A stretch of 64,000 nt of DNA from Amaranthus tricolor (GCF_026212465.1 NC_080057.1:17917869-17981868), one strand, 5' to 3'; counted from the stretch's first letter, positions 13,545 through 25,334 are shown. Program-made: numbers and translations. The notes: generated from the letters alone by a model not told the origin.

Positions 13545-13901
13545 ATGTCGGAATTTGCGCCTATTTGTATCTATTTAGTGATCAGTCTGCTAGTTTCTTT
13601 GATCCCACTCGGTGTTCCTTTTCCATTTTCTTCTAATACTTCGACTTATCCAGAAAAATTGTCGGCCTACGAATGTGGTTTCGATCCTTTCGGTGATGCT
13701 AGAAGTCGTTTTGATATACGATTTTATCTTGTTTCAATTTTATTTATTATCCTTGATCCGGAAGTCACCTTTTTCTTTCCTTGGGCAGTATCTCTCAACA
13801 AGATTGATCTGTTTGGATCTTGGTCCATGATGGCCTTTTTATTGATTTTAACGATAGGATTTCTCTATGAATGGAAAAGGGGTGCTTCGGATCGGGAGTA
13901 A
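13545..13901 (+). CDS. nad3: NADH dehydrogenase subunit 3
   Basis: This is a core membrane subunit of complex I whose loop lies near the quinone channel. The ATG at 13545 gives MSEFAPICIYLVISLLVSLI. The 118 residues include the family signature AYECGFDPFGDARSRFDIRF and LDPEVTFFFPWAVSL, and end KRGASDRE. The open frame extends upstream to 13410, but that part is not NAD3. rps12, the usual downstream partner, does not follow here. Confidence 0.97.
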   Translation: MSEFAPICIYLVISLLVSLIPLGVPFPFSSNTSTYPEKLSAYECGFDPFGDARSRFDIRFYLVSILFIILDPEVTFFFPWAVSLNKIDLFGSWSMMAFLLILTIGFLYEWKRGASDRE

Positions 13902-15783
13902 TCACTAGTGATAGGGCAAAAATACCTAGACAAACCAATCCTCATACTGATTGTGTCAGTTAAGGAAAGCTCAGGATGGTCCCATTGGTGAAGTATGTTG
14001 CTCATTTTGAGAATTGGCAAGACTTGTTCTTGTCATCAACCAGAATGAGTAGTATGCATCATTTCAAGGGGCTTTCTTGGCCTCCTTTTCTGACTTGGAC
14101 ACTTCTCGCCTTACTGTTCTACCATCTGAAGTAGACGGTGAGGGTAAGGATGGTGATAGTTATCCTTTCCGGCTGTGTCCTTCAGAGGTTGAGATCCTCT
14201 TCGGGATCACGGTTGTTGGAACTCTTCCCCTCTTCAGCGTCTGGTTCGGCTTTAGCTTTTTCTGATACGGATGCTTGCGCTTAGCTTCTTTCTTTGTCTT
14301 GTTTGTGTTGTAAAATGGGCGCGCTAAAGCTACAGCTATGTGCTTTGGAATCGAATAAGGCTTACTCACTTGTTCCTGATGGATCAGGACCAGTCACCTT
14401 CCCTTCTTTCATGTAAATAGGCTTCTTCCTCATGACAAGCCTTTTCGTTAGCAATCAATGAACTTCCCCCTCCACCGCGATAAGCTGACAGCGAACTAGC
14501 TCTCTTCGTGCACACAGATGCCCTAGCACCCTCCACCCGAAAGGCCTTAAGCGCGAAAAGGGAAGCAGCGAAAGAATACAAGAAAGAAAGCATATCACCA
14601 GATAAATACGTTGATCAAAGAGCGGACCCCTAAGAACGAAGGGAGTGGTTCGATTCCCTTTAGCGGGGCTTGGTAAACCACATTTTGTGTAGTGAAATGA
14701 TCCATGAACAGAGGATCGACAGAAGCGAAGCTAGAATCACACCATCAGGAGTAGGTCCAAGCATTCTTCTTTTGGGCAGGTGGGTGGGGAAGGTAGAACA
14801 CTAAGAATTTACGATTTAGTCGTTCGATAAACAAGATCAAAGCTATGGCCATGCGCCAAATTTCCCTGACATTCATCCATTTAGTGCAGTTACGATGTCA
14901 TTGCCTAGATCTTCCTACTCATTTATGGTTTGAGTACATAACTCAATAGCTCGGGAACGAAGCGAACAATCTCGTACTAAACTATTGTGTCAAAAACTAC
15001 TTCAAAAAAGGTCGGCAGAAGCCTTCTCATCATTGACTAATCGGGCACAAGAATCCTAAGCGGAACATTCCAGGTTTTCTTTTTAAACTAAAGACGTCGT
15101 GACACACAATGGATCATAGGTTTATCCTTTGAAGGGGAATTCCCAACATCAGATGACCGAGAAAGAATTCCAAGAGGGGTCCTGTATGCTATTATTCCAA
15201 TGCTGACATGTCAAATAGAAAATTTCTTCCTGGAAAAAAAAAGCTTTCATCGTGTGACCACATCTCTGTATGGGCGGAGCGCGGGCATAGAACAGAGCTT
15301 CAAGCAGGCATTACATCGATCCAATCCCTACTTATCTTGGTCTCCTAATCACATAGATAGGGACAGAGTGACAGCAAACAGAGATGAGGAGAAGGTGTCA
15401 AGTGTAACCATTGACTGAGCTGGACCAGGAACATCAATTAGAGCTCTTGTTTCCCTCTCCAACCTAGCTACAAGAAGAAAGCTTCATCAAGCATCCCCCG
15501 TGGAAGAGCCATAGCGAGAGAGACCTTCCTTGCTGCTGCCTAGCCATACTTCAGCGAGATGTTTGTATTTCCCCGTGATTTTCGCTATCCGACCTCTTTG
15601 CCTAATAAGAGCACCCAACAATTGATAACTTCTGTCGTCAAGAGAGATCAAACTTTCTCCATTCGTGACCCCTTTCATACTTAGAAAGAGGGTTTAGTGA
15701 GATTTAGTATTCAAAAGCATAGATAAAGTCGTGTATTGTATCTGACGATCGGAAGGCATAACGCCCGTACCATTCTATGGAAT
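13902..15783. other. Spacer; rps12 not present after nad3
   Basis: The sequence after nad3 begins like the usual nad3-rps12 spacer (ATCACTAGTGATAGGG), but no rps12 start or body follows. No other gene was recognised. A minus-strand frame at 15487-15678 is unassigned. Confidence 0.5.
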
Positions 15784-15815
15784 ATTGAGGTTCGAATCCT
15801 GCCCCCGCCTAATCA
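15784..15815 (+). pseudogene. trnfM: 3' fragment of initiator tRNA gene
   Basis: GAGGTTCGAATCCTGCCCCC followed by GCCTAATCA matches the T arm, 3' acceptor strand and immediate flank of mitochondrial trnfM. The 5' half and the anticodon arm are missing, so it cannot make a tRNA. Confidence 0.55.
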
Positions 15816-18800
15816 CTTGAGATGCTGGGGTGCCCCAAGTCAGTCCTTTGAGAAAGGAGTATATTAGTCAAAAGACTGAAGGTTTTGAATAAAAAATTAA
15901 CAGATATGGGATAGATGCGCGCTATCTGCTGTTTGCGCCTTATCCTTAGGACGAATAGGTTGTTTCGGAATAACCGGTTTTAGCAAGAAGGGGAAGGCAA
16001 AGCACTGACATAGTTGATGCAGAGGCCAGCCACAAGAGATAGCAAGTGATCAGAAAGGAATCACCTTCACCCCCCCCGGCAAACGTGGTTCAAATGATGA
16101 TGAGTCAAGCTCAGTTCAGAGGTAACCCAAAAAGTTTCAAACCATCAAAGCCTTAAGGCATTGAACGTGTAAGTCCAGTTGAGGGGAACCTTACCGGGAC
16201 GGTAACGGCTCTCTATAATGGTCATGTGCTATCTGTAGAGGGGGGCTCTTCCAGAAGTTGTCCTCTAGGAGTGGTTCACCTTTCCTTACGGAAGAGGTGT
16301 CTCTGATCAGAGATAGGGTCGGTGCAGTCCCATACCAATAGGATATTGGCTAGGACACTGATCGCCGCGGAAGTAGAAAGGTCCAGTCAATCATCTGATT
16401 TGGCTAGACGAATCCTCCCGACTTGATGGTTAGGGGCATGAAGAATCTTGGTGCTTTGTTCATGTAAATGAGCAGGGTGCTAGGGTTACTAAGGATGTCT
16501 TGCCACTCTCAACTGCACTTGTCCTGGGTGACAAGGAGCCGTTAAGAGCACCGGAGTGGACCGCTAATATTGTGGTTACTCTACATTGTGGGTGTCTTTC
16601 GTACTGGACTATGGTGTTCATGCCAGGACTGTCCTTCACTTACCTTGAGCCGGCTCATCACCTAGGGCAAGGGAAGCCACAGGACTAGTTGACTTTGAGT
16701 GCACCTGAGCGTCACGTGGCATAGCCCAATGCCGATAAACTCTTTAAGTAGAGTTTTCCAATGCCCATGCCGAAAAGGAAAGCACTGACCCATCAAGCCC
16801 ATGCCACCCGCAACGAGAGCCCTATAGAAAACGCATAGAGCGAGAGAGATAGGGATTCATATGCGAGGGTACTTTACACATAAGATACGCTGATTAAACT
16901 CCATTTAGCCGCCATTGGAGTGACTTGAAATTCCACGAACTCAGTAGTTAGCCGCTGATAAACAAGAAATCGTTGCTAGGACACGAGCCCGGGCATGTGA
17001 GAGAGACGTAAGAAGTGTAACCACAGGTCGTTCCTGCTGAATACCAAAGTTCCGAGAATCTACGGTAGCAGGGGAACAAGATAAGTCAGCGTTAAGGGTA
17101 GGGACAAAACTTCTGTTAGTAGCTTGTTGATTGGCTAAGAAAGGTCCTGTAGCTGGCTGCTGGTGGAGGAGGCGAATGTAGCTAGGCCCTGTAGCTAGAG
17201 CAACCAAACAAGAAAGCTCTTCCCTTGCAGTTAGTTCTTATCGAGATCGAATTGGGTAAGGGCCATACCATAGGGGAAGGTGCACTGATTCTTTCCCTGA
17301 GTCACTAACCCTAAAGAAAGAGTGGTCCAGGATCAGAGGAGAGGCGTGATGGTAGGCCTAATCCAGAAGTCTAATTTGGACTTGAAAGGACCTTTGCCTC
17401 TGTGTACTAAAGCAGTGGATAGATCGATTCTCTTAAGAATAGGAAGTAAGGTAAGTGAAAGGTATGCAAGCCTAACTCATCCACTCATTAGGTTCGGGAA
17501 TGATACATAAATCGCTTCCCCATATATGATCTATCTTCCCAGAACACGGAATCGGCTTTCTACGAGAGCCTGTCGGGATTGGGTCGGTGTTAAGTAACAT
17601 AGCAAGAGGTCTTACAAAACTATATAAACTGGAAACCTTAACTCCCGAATAAAACTAACCCGGTAGGGCCAGCCAGGATGTGGCCCACTTTAGAGACATA
17701 CATAATAGGCGGGAAGATGGAGTGAAGTTAGTCGTCCCCTACTTCCCTTTTTAATAATTTCGGCTAGGCGATCAGCCATTTCCTTTTTTGACAATTTGTG
17801 AACTGTCTCATTGGAATATGGTGACTCCTCTTTTTCCTTATCGTGACGAAACAATTGCAGAAGCAATCTAAAAGCGGAATTCCATAATTTCTCGAGCAGA
17901 GGATCTAGTTCCACACCAATACGCTTATCTTATATAAGAGAATATATACACTTAGCGTACCTACAATCGCTTGCTTTAGCTACTTACTCGGGAACTAGCT
18001 TCGCACCTCACCCCGGGAACTCAAAGGTGCGTAGCTTGCTTGTGAAAGGGGTGTTCCCGTTCCTCCGGCTCTAGGTAATTTTTTTTTTTAAGAAATTCCA
18101 TGCCTCCTTATCCATATCTGTCTATGAAGGTCACAGAATGGCTGCTAACTGCTCTGACACCATTCCTTGATTCGTCTTAGAGTTAGAGTGCTATTACGAG
18201 ACCTAAGTAATGAGATTGTTGATCTAACGGGTAACGAAAGCTAAGAGCAGTGGATTCGTAAAATGTTCGGAAGCTTCGAGTGACCGTATCAATCCCGGTT
18301 GTAGGAAAACAGAAGGAAGCAGGGAAGGGCTGGAAAGAGCCTCTTCTCGGAACATATTCCAATCCTTACAGCTAAGGCTGACTCCTTCCTATACCTATAG
18401 AAAACTCCAGGGAGATCAGACTGACGGTTAGACGGGTTCGTTTCGATGTCAATCGCATCCAAGGCGTCGTAAAACCTGCGTAGATTTCGGTTGGTTGATG
18501 GTCTATAATCAACCTTTCACCTTAACTGCATAGTTGATTGTACGCCTGAGGCTTCTTGTGTCCAGGCATCGATCGGGTTCGGTCGGCTCGGGTAGGGCCC
18601 TTCTTTCTTAACTCTTAGTGTAGTAGACCTCGATAAGAGACAGCCACAGATGAGAGATCAATGCTAGGTCGAACCGTTCGGAAATGCCAATTAGCAGCAG
18701 CCGATTGAACATATGTATCACCGGCAGATAGAGTATCCGTGTAGTATCAAAAAATTCATTCCAGAGCGGAACTCAAAAAGGGCTGGCGAGGCTTTAATCT

Positions 18801-19074
18801 GACGCAACATGCATATCTTCGTTTTGCGATTCCTTAACAGCTGCCTCGATCATCTCCTTCTACTCTACGTTTTCAAGCATTTTCATCTGTGTGTCAATAA
18901 TTTATTTATATGCTGACTCAATTGTCTCTAGTCATACTAATCTCTCCCAATCCCGTCTACAATATCTGGATAAGCCGATGATTTACTTATGATTTTACTT
19001 ACATTAAGCAGCTCTGGCTGAGATGCCCACAAAATACTGGATCCAATACATAAAGAAAGAAAAAGTAGCATTTG

Positions 19075-19106
19075 AAGGTTCGAAGAGCTTAGTTGCAAGA
19101 CTAAGG
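19075..19106 (-). repeat. Hairpin mini-element (TTCGAAGAG tail)
   Basis: AAGG, the tail TTCGAAGAG, the hairpin CTTAGTTGCAAGACTAAG and AAGG. The same unit recurs at 50644-50675 as part of an array. Confidence 0.75.
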
Positions 19107-19498
19107 AGAGGGATTCAAAAATTAACGTTAGGAAAGCGGAAAAGCTCATCAAGTCGGAGTGGGGCATGTCAAGGTAGCTATAGTCGTGGATGCGGTATCG
19201 CTGCTGAGGTGGGTCGATTGACAGGTTTCCACGCATGGAGCTCCTGTCGTGGCTCGATTGGCATTTTCGCATTTCGTTCCTAACGTCGCTGGCCGAGAGA
19301 TCGCTTCGTGATCTGCTGAGGTCGATCCACTCGATCAAGATAACATATTGAGTTGGATTAGTAGGGTTTCCTTCTAGACCTAATGTGTTCCAAAAAAATG
19401 GATCTCTTCCCTGATCAACATGCTTTAAGGCCCTTCTTGGCCTATTGATCACGTGATTCAATTGAGGGTCGGCTGGCCTTCCAGCGATAGTAGTTAAG

Positions 19499-19534
19499 CC
19501 TTACTCTTTAGAGTAAGTGAATTGGCATTACCTT
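19499..19534 (+). repeat. Hairpin mini-element (GAATTGGCATTACC tail)
   Basis: CCTT, the hairpin CTTACTCTTTAGAGTAAG, the tail TGAATTGGCATTACC and CCTT. The same tail occurs with a different hairpin at 47696-47731. Confidence 0.85.
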
Positions 19535-20832
19535 AAGGCCGGGAACTTCGGATAGTCAATCAGCCTTTTCTCAAGCCCACTTACAAACCAACTCATGCCT
19601 CTTGCTTTAGGAGCTGAGCTTTTTCTGCATTGATAGCCTCCTCCAGCAGATCCAGGGTTTACAATTCTTCAATCTCCCCCGGCTAATGCCACTTTCCAAG
19701 TTCTTTCATCCTGGAGAAAGAATTATTTTTTCAGGGCTTAGAGGAGAATCAAAAAAGAGGACAGGCTCAATCGATTGAAGGATAGAGCGGAGCATCTAAG
19801 CGAGTAAAAGGGGCTAGCTTGGATGCCCGGGCATGGGCTAGACTTACAAGGAGAGAGAAGCCTACCATAAGAAAGATGTTCTGCCAGAAGAACAAATCGG
19901 TATTCTGGAAGTGATGGGATCCGCTTAGTTGGGTGATCGAGTATCTGATAGCTGCCAGGAAGAGGCACCGAGGAGGGGCAGAAAGAACAGAAGCTGAGAG
20001 ATTCACCTGCAGGGACGCGCTCCGGTCTAAGGCCTTGGCTGACTTACGATCTCCGCGAAGCTCCACCCTCAAAGGGGAGCTATGTAGACAGATTTTTTGG
20101 TCTTTACTTTCGTGTTTGGAGTAGGTGATAATGAGGAACAGCAAGGAGATGGCTTTTTAGCCAAAAAAAAGTGTGGTGTGGGTAGCCTGCCCCAATCAAG
20201 CGTAGCGATCACCGAACGATTGATTCCTATTCTTATGATAAAATATTCTTGGATGATATAGATGGTGGGAACAATGAAGCGGATTCTTCATCTGCATCGG
20301 AGAACCGGCATCTCAGAAGGAAAGGAAAGGCTTAACGCCCTTGCTTGCTGGGCTACTTTGCGGATAGAAGTAAAAAAATTAAGGAAGAGATGGCCTTGGG
20401 CCTCTTCCGGATTCTATTCTATTAAAAGGGGATTCCCAGGTTCTTTCACTCCAAGACTAGTTGCCTTAACGAATTAATATGCTTTTGCTTTTTTTGACAC
20501 CGGCGAATGCTGAATACGGAAGAATACAATGAAATCAGAACAAAGCGGGTAGACCATATTTCTTACAGAATTCGGAGAATTCTAACTCAGAATAAGCTCT
20601 TTTGACCAATTAGCCCGTTTGGTAGCCAGAAAGAGGATATCATAGAAAGCATTCACATTAGTTTCTACGGTCACTGATCAAAAGCACATTCATTAAAGGA
20701 TTTATCCTTGATAAGAATCAGAGGAACTGCCTGAGGGTCTTTCGATAAGGAAATAAGGTAAATTCCTCATCCGAAACTGATTCTTCGGGAGCCTTCTCGA
20801 GGAGGAGATAAGTCCCGGACTTAGCGAAAGAG

Positions 20833-20952
20833 AAGGTTATGAAATAGCTTAGTGCTAGCTAAGGTTATGTAGTAAATTATTAGAATAATAAGGTTACGCA
20901 GTAACTCACTCGTTAGAGTGAGGTTATGTAGTAGCTTAAGCGAAGCTTAAGG
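20833..20952 (-). repeat. Tandem array of four hairpin mini-elements
   Basis: From left to right there are four units, each (A)AGG + tail + hairpin. Unit 1 is TTATGAAATAG with CTTAGTGCTAGCTAAG. Unit 2 is TTATGTAGTAAA with TTATTAGAATAATAA. Unit 3 is TTACGCAGTAA with CTCACTCGTTAGAGTGAG. Unit 4 is TTATGTAGTAG with CTTAAGCGAAGCTTAAG. Boundaries are shared. Confidence 0.9.
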
Positions 20953-21293
20953 AAAGAGTCTAGTCTAGAGGGTCAAAGGAGAGATGCCAATAAGCAAGAT
21001 AGAACTTAAAAGTGTTGGGTTTCAGATAGGGGACGACTCTATTCCTACGAAAGAAGGCGGAGGGATTAGACACTGACGCCTACCGGTCGGGCACGCAGGA
21101 AGAAAGGAGGAGGGGTTTCTATATTTATATGGGAATCTCTCTTTGTGATGAGATCGACTCTCGCCTCTCAGCCGGCCAAGGAGGATCGAGAGGCTTTACT
21201 TACACAGAATTATCGAAGAGGGAGGGGAGGGTCTTTTATATCTCTCTGCATTTAGTCGTGATCCTTAGGCTTTTCAAGTACTAAGTAAGTAAA

Positions 21294-22010
21294 CTACCTT
21301 TTATTTGGACAATCAGACTGATAATGTCCATAACCTTGACACTTAAAGCACTTGACTCCTGCCTTCTTGTCTGCTGATGGAGACACTGCCTTGCCCTTGT
21401 CTTTAGCTGTCTCAGACTTCTTTGCAGCCTCTGGCTTGGGAGTGTAAAAAGAACTGCCTTTGTGAAATGGCAAGTTGCTTCTAAACACTGGCCTCTTCTT
21501 CTTCTCCTTCTGATGCTTCTCCAACTTGAGAGCCAAATGATACATCTCTTCCAATGTAGAATACTGCTGTAACTCAACTTTCCTTAAGCTTCACTTAAGA
21601 TACTACATAACCTTGCAATATTCTTGTCTTAAGATCTCTAAACTCATCTTCCTCATAATATCTTCTAGAATCCCTGAAATCTCTCCTATAGCCTCTCCTT
21701 TGCTCTGATGCTGAACTTCCTGCCACTATTTCTTCTTCCCATTCATAATTGTAATCATCCTCCTGAACTCTATTAGGCTCCTGATTCACAGGTGGGGGCT
21801 GATTCCTGTTAGACAGCAAGATTTCTTCCAATTTACCTTCTAAAGCAGCTATCATCCCTTTCAACTCCTGTCTTTCCTACTTCTCTTCTTTCATTTCCTT
21901 CTCCAAGCCTACCAGTTTAGCTTACTCTAAGGTCATACCCCTTCTGAACCCAGGGACAGGACCTTGATATCTCCTATATGAGCTAGAGGGTTGCTCATCA
22001 TCAGAAGACA
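21294..22010 (-). mobile_element. Ty3/gypsy gag remnant with internal deletion
   Basis: Read on the minus strand, it starts MSSDDEQPSSSYRRYQGP at 22010 and runs through a charged N-terminal part with stops. It jumps over the missing core of the capsid domain, then resumes with KVELQQYSTLEEMYHLALKL and a CCHC zinc knuckle, CFKCQGYGHYQSDC. The knuckle binds nucleic acid in intact elements. A 29-bp hairpin mini-element interrupts codons GCA AGG | AAA at 21586-21614. Nuclear origin is inferred, and no product is expected. Confidence 0.85.
21582..21614 (+). repeat. Hairpin mini-element inside gypsy gag
   Basis: CCTT, the hairpin CTTAAGCTTCACTTAAG, the tail ATACTACATAACC and CCTT. The insertion (21586-21614, 29 bp) breaks the gag frame. 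Deleting it rejoins ...IAR and KVELQQY in frame. Confidence 0.9.
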
Positions 22011-22022
22011 TAGTTCAGGGTT

Positions 22023-22049
22023 AAGGTTATATAGTATCTTAAGCATAAG
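22023..22049 (-). repeat. Degenerate hairpin mini-element
   Basis: AAGG with the tail TTATATAGTAT and an imperfect CTTAAGCATAAG hairpin. It lies just before the gag start codon. Confidence 0.6.
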
Positions 22050-22339
22050 AAGCTGTCAATGAAATGATAGAATAAAAAAAAATGAAGAATAACCCACTAG
22101 TAGGGAAGAGATATGGCTCAGTAAAGAGAGTTTTAGAAAATTAGTAAAGCGCGCTAGCTGCAATCTTTCTAAGCGAGAAACTTGACTTTGAGAAAGAAGG
22201 TGCTTATTGCCGCTTTATTAGTAAGTTAGCTTGTTTTATATCAGTTGCTTGCTTTTCTAATAAAAAAATGAAAGAGTTGGCGCGTTAGCGCTTTCGTTTT
22301 CTATAAGGACATTTAGGCTTTACTAAAGGGCTTTCCGGG

Positions 22340-23116
22340 TGCGCAGCCCTATACAAGTTTCCTTTCAAATGACAACTGCCTCTTCCCGCTGCGAGGGCGT
22401 TGCACGAAACCAAACCGCCCCCCACCCGATCAAGTACCAGTTGCTTCGCTGGTAGGCCTACTTAGGTTAGGGGGCATTGTCCCTCAGTTCTTACCAACCT
22501 CCGGTGCGTAATCGACATGTTGCTAGCTTCAACTCGGTTGAATAAGAATCATTGATTCCCTCTGCTGTCCATTTCTTATTCATTCAGGGTGCTCGGCCTT
22601 TCGCTCCTCTCGCTATCGGTCGAGCTACATACCCTCTCGCTGACGCTCGAGCCATTTCATCCCAAAGGTCGAGTGTATTATAGAACTTTATAGTCGAGCT
22701 CAATTTCATCGACCCTTTCAGTCGAAGTCGAGACTTGAAGTACCTTTCTCAAACCATAACAAGTCGGAACGTTAGGGAAGCCCACGGAGCGGGAAGACCA
22801 CCTGACCGGAGCGAACCTACCGAAGGGACTTGACTTATCCGAACCAACGATAGCGGCTTAAAGCTAAGCCTATCACGAGCAGCGTCGCTGCTTGATCGTC
22901 GGGGAGGAGCATTTCAAAATATGGGGCAAAAGATCAAGCGCTTTTACTTTGTCTCCCGGGATCCACCACAGGTTGGGTTTGAGTGAGAGCCGTGTGATGG
23001 GTGACCTTATTGCACGGTTCGGAGAGCACTTTGAGTCTGCGCTGCTGAATGGAAGCCCCCCTCTCAAGCAAGAAAGAAGCGGCCCTTTCCACGGCGGAGT
23101 CACCATTGACTCTATT
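22340..23116 (+). other. rps3: rps3 group II intron, 3' part
   Basis: GAGCCGTGTGATGGGTGACC...GCACGGTTCGG at 22986-23023 is a domain V hairpin. It sits about 90 bp before sequence matching rps3 exon 2. The upstream limit of the intron is not resolved. rps3 exon 1 is not seen in the window. Confidence 0.6.
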
Positions 23117-23262
23117 TATTATTATGGAAAATTCTTGTATCAAGATGTCAATCTGAGATCTGATTTTGGTTCGATACGTCCACCTACGAGACTCACCTTT
23201 GGCTTTCGTCTCGGTAGATGTATTATTATACATTTTCCCAAAAGAACATTCATTCATTTTTT
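23117..23262 (+). pseudogene. rps3: rps3 exon 2, truncated 5' fragment
   Basis: [20 protein letters not shown], then [20 protein letters not shown] and PKRTFIHFF, match the N-terminal part of mitochondrial ribosomal protein S3. About 50 residues remain of a protein that is usually over 500 residues. The frame then runs, at a run of T bases, into the 5' part of rpl16. About 1.5 kb of normal rps3 is missing, so no functional S3 can be made from this copy. Confidence 0.8.
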
Positions 23263-23714
23263 TTCTTTCTCAAAGTGTGGATTTCATATAGTAAAAAAAG
23301 GCTATATCCGAAACGTACGAAATATAGTAAATACCGTAAAGGCAGATGTAGTAGGGGTTGCAAACTGGACGGTACACAACTTGGTTTTGGAAGATATGGA
23401 ACTCTTGTCAAGCTGGTCGTCTTTCATATCGAGCCATTGAAGCAGCGCGTCGGGCTATAATAGGACAATTCCGAAGAAATGGTAAGATATGGGTAAGAGT
23501 TCTCGCAGATCTCCCTATTACCGGGAAACCTACAGAAGTCAGAATGGGAAGAGGAAAAGGAAATCCTACGGGTTGGATTGCTCGTGTGTCCACGGGACAA
23601 ATCCCATTTGAAATGGATGGTGTGAGTTTGTCAAATGCTCGACAAGCCGCTACATTAGCGGCGCATAAACCATGTTCGTCAACCAAGTTCAATGGTCGTA
23701 ACGTAATTGGTTAG
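23263..23714 (+). pseudogene. rpl16: rpl16 pseudogene
   Basis: The sequence encodes [20 protein letters not shown] and [10 protein letters not shown] in one frame, then after a net 4-base loss continues in another with [15 protein letters not shown]. The segment between RRAIIG and QFRRN is short by about seven residues relative to the family. A second net 4-base loss near 23690 destroys the usual TKFVQWS ending. L16 is a large-subunit ribosomal protein. With these lesions this copy is taken as a pseudogene, and a functional gene may exist elsewhere. Confidence 0.85.
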
Positions 23715-24208
23715 TGGAACCGGGCCGGGATTCAAAAGAATTAGGCGAAGTCTTTGTTCCTGAACGACGGGAGTGGAAAGACACTAAGGGAGAGGGATAT
23801 ACTCCTTTATTTTTGTAATCGCCGAAATTGTACGATGAACCTTTTTGTTCCAGGTGTACGACCCAAAAACTTGACTGTTTATTAAAAAGGGCCCGTTTTA
23901 ATAAAGTGATAGTAGTAAGAATAAATAAGAAAGAGAAGAGCTAAGATGCAGGTAATGTCTAAATAACAATTAAGCAAGAGCAAGCCAACAAGCTAAAAAG
24001 AAAGAGTTAGTTGGCAAGCTAGCTGCATTTCTTGTGAGTCGACCCGCGCACGGGCAAGCAGCGGAGGTAAGATCGACCCAAGGGTCACATACGTACATCA
24101 ACCACATGTGTATAGTGCGGTTAGCAGGTGAGGGCAGCATTGTTGTTCCTAGTCTCTGTCTGAGAGAATTGGAATGGAATTGGAGAGGAACGAAGTAGCT
24201 CGACTGTT

Positions 24209-24242
24209 AAGGTAGTTGACTTACTCACTCAAAAGAGTGAGG
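24209..24242 (-). repeat. Hairpin mini-element
   Basis: AAGG, the tail TAGTTGACTTA, the hairpin CTCACTCAAAAGAGTGAG and a final G. Confidence 0.8.
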
Positions 24243-24609
24243 AGAGGAACGAACGAAGGCGTAAAGAACTAGAGCAGGAAGACGAGTTAGAATCTTTTTG
24301 TATGAACAGGTCTATTGGTTGGCTTTAGTAGCTGGAGCTGAAGCAAGCACTCTGCATACTTTATGAAAGAGTCATTCGAGTAGACACGTCAGCTGGTGGA
24401 GGTTCTGGCCTTGGTCTCTGTTAAAGGCCCTATTTCTTATATATCTTCTATAGGGCTTTCTAAATTCTTATTATACCTATTTCACGGCCTGCTCCATATC
24501 TTGCCGCCCTTGCTTTCTGTGGAAGGTTCGATTACGGGAAGGAAATAGAGGTCACAAGGTAAGGGACCACTTTCCTTTTATGCGTGGAAAATGAATCAAA
24601 GCAGTTCTC

Positions 24610-24645
24610 CCTTACTCTAAGAAGTAAGCAAGTAGAAATCGACCT
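24610..24645 (+). repeat. Degenerate hairpin mini-element
   Basis: CCTT, the hairpin CTTACTCTAAGAAGTAAG and a CAAGTAGAAATCGACC tail that has diverged from the common forms. Confidence 0.5.
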
Positions 24646-24767
24646 GCAGGTCGTCTAAATAAATGGTTCTTTTTTATGCTCATATAGAAGAAAAAGGATT
24701 CATTGGGAGGGCCATGAGAAATCCACTTTGTACCTTCGTATCTATAATCTAAACACTTCTCACCTCT

Positions 24768-25330
24768 GTGCCTTCTTTACTTCCCGGCTCAAGCAAGAGC
24801 CAGAGTGACAAGAACAAGCAAGCTGAGAGTAATTCCATACCCATTTCGGATAAAGAAATCCCTAATTCGAGCTCGCAAAACGGGGATAGATTTGTTGCAA
24901 ATGAGGTATCTGCTGCAGAATTAGAGAAGATTAATAAAGAATTTGCTTTCCTTGTCCAACAAATGAAGAAGTATGAGCAAGGTTTTGATAACTCTAATGG
25001 ATTAATAGCGCAAAATGAAGGAATTACTGGTAGTGAGAAAAAGAAGCATTCTGAGAATGAAACTTCAATTCAGCATGTCGTAGAACCAGAAAAGACCTTG
25101 GATAAGCTTCCTAATCAGAGGAAACCATGGTCCAATTTCTTTAAGAAGAATACCAAAGGTATGCTCCTTTCATTTGTTGCTCCTGTGATTAAAGCTGGGG
25201 TTCCTCTTGCTCAGTTAGATAAAAATGAAGTTTTGAAAATGTCAAAAACCTGGGAAAATGCTGTGGTTATGTATGTGGTAGGGGACACTCCTTCTGTTAT
25301 GTCATTGCATAAATTCATTGCTCTTTATAG
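24768..25330 (+). mobile_element. LINE ORF1 (DUF4283-type) fragment
   Basis: The open frame encodes a low-complexity polar N-terminus followed by PWSNFFKKN, LLSFVAPVIKAGVPLAQLDK and WENAVVMYVVGDTPSVMSLH. This is the pattern of the DUF4283-type nucleic-acid-binding ORF1 that accompanies plant LINEs. The domain is cut where copia LTR-like sequence starts (about 25330), so the copia element probably inserted into, or was joined to, the LINE. The base composition and codon use look nuclear. Confidence 0.7.
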
Positions 25331-25334
25331 GAGT

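Larger units (their letters stand above)
15816..20832. other. Long stretch with no recognised gene
   Basis: Apart from two hairpin mini-elements (19075, 19499), nothing here could be assigned. The longest open frame, minus 19461-18937 (174 codons), has one hydrophobic stretch (LLFLSLCIGSSILWA) and contains a hairpin unit. A second minus frame at 20144-19767 is also unassigned. Both are probably chance frames. Confidence 0.4.
23715..24767. other. Spacer with hairpin mini-elements only
   Basis: This follows the rpl16 pseudogene. No gene was recognised; two hairpin units lie at 24209 and 24610. Confidence 0.5.

Noticed and set aside
16500..17510. Possible mitovirus polymerase relic (a GNDT tetrapeptide)
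   Set aside because: No ordered polymerase motifs could be followed in any frame, and a four-residue match is chance.
18937..19461. 174-codon minus-strand ORF as a gene
   Set aside because: A mini-element supplies part of its frame and the rest matches nothing known, so there is no support beyond length.
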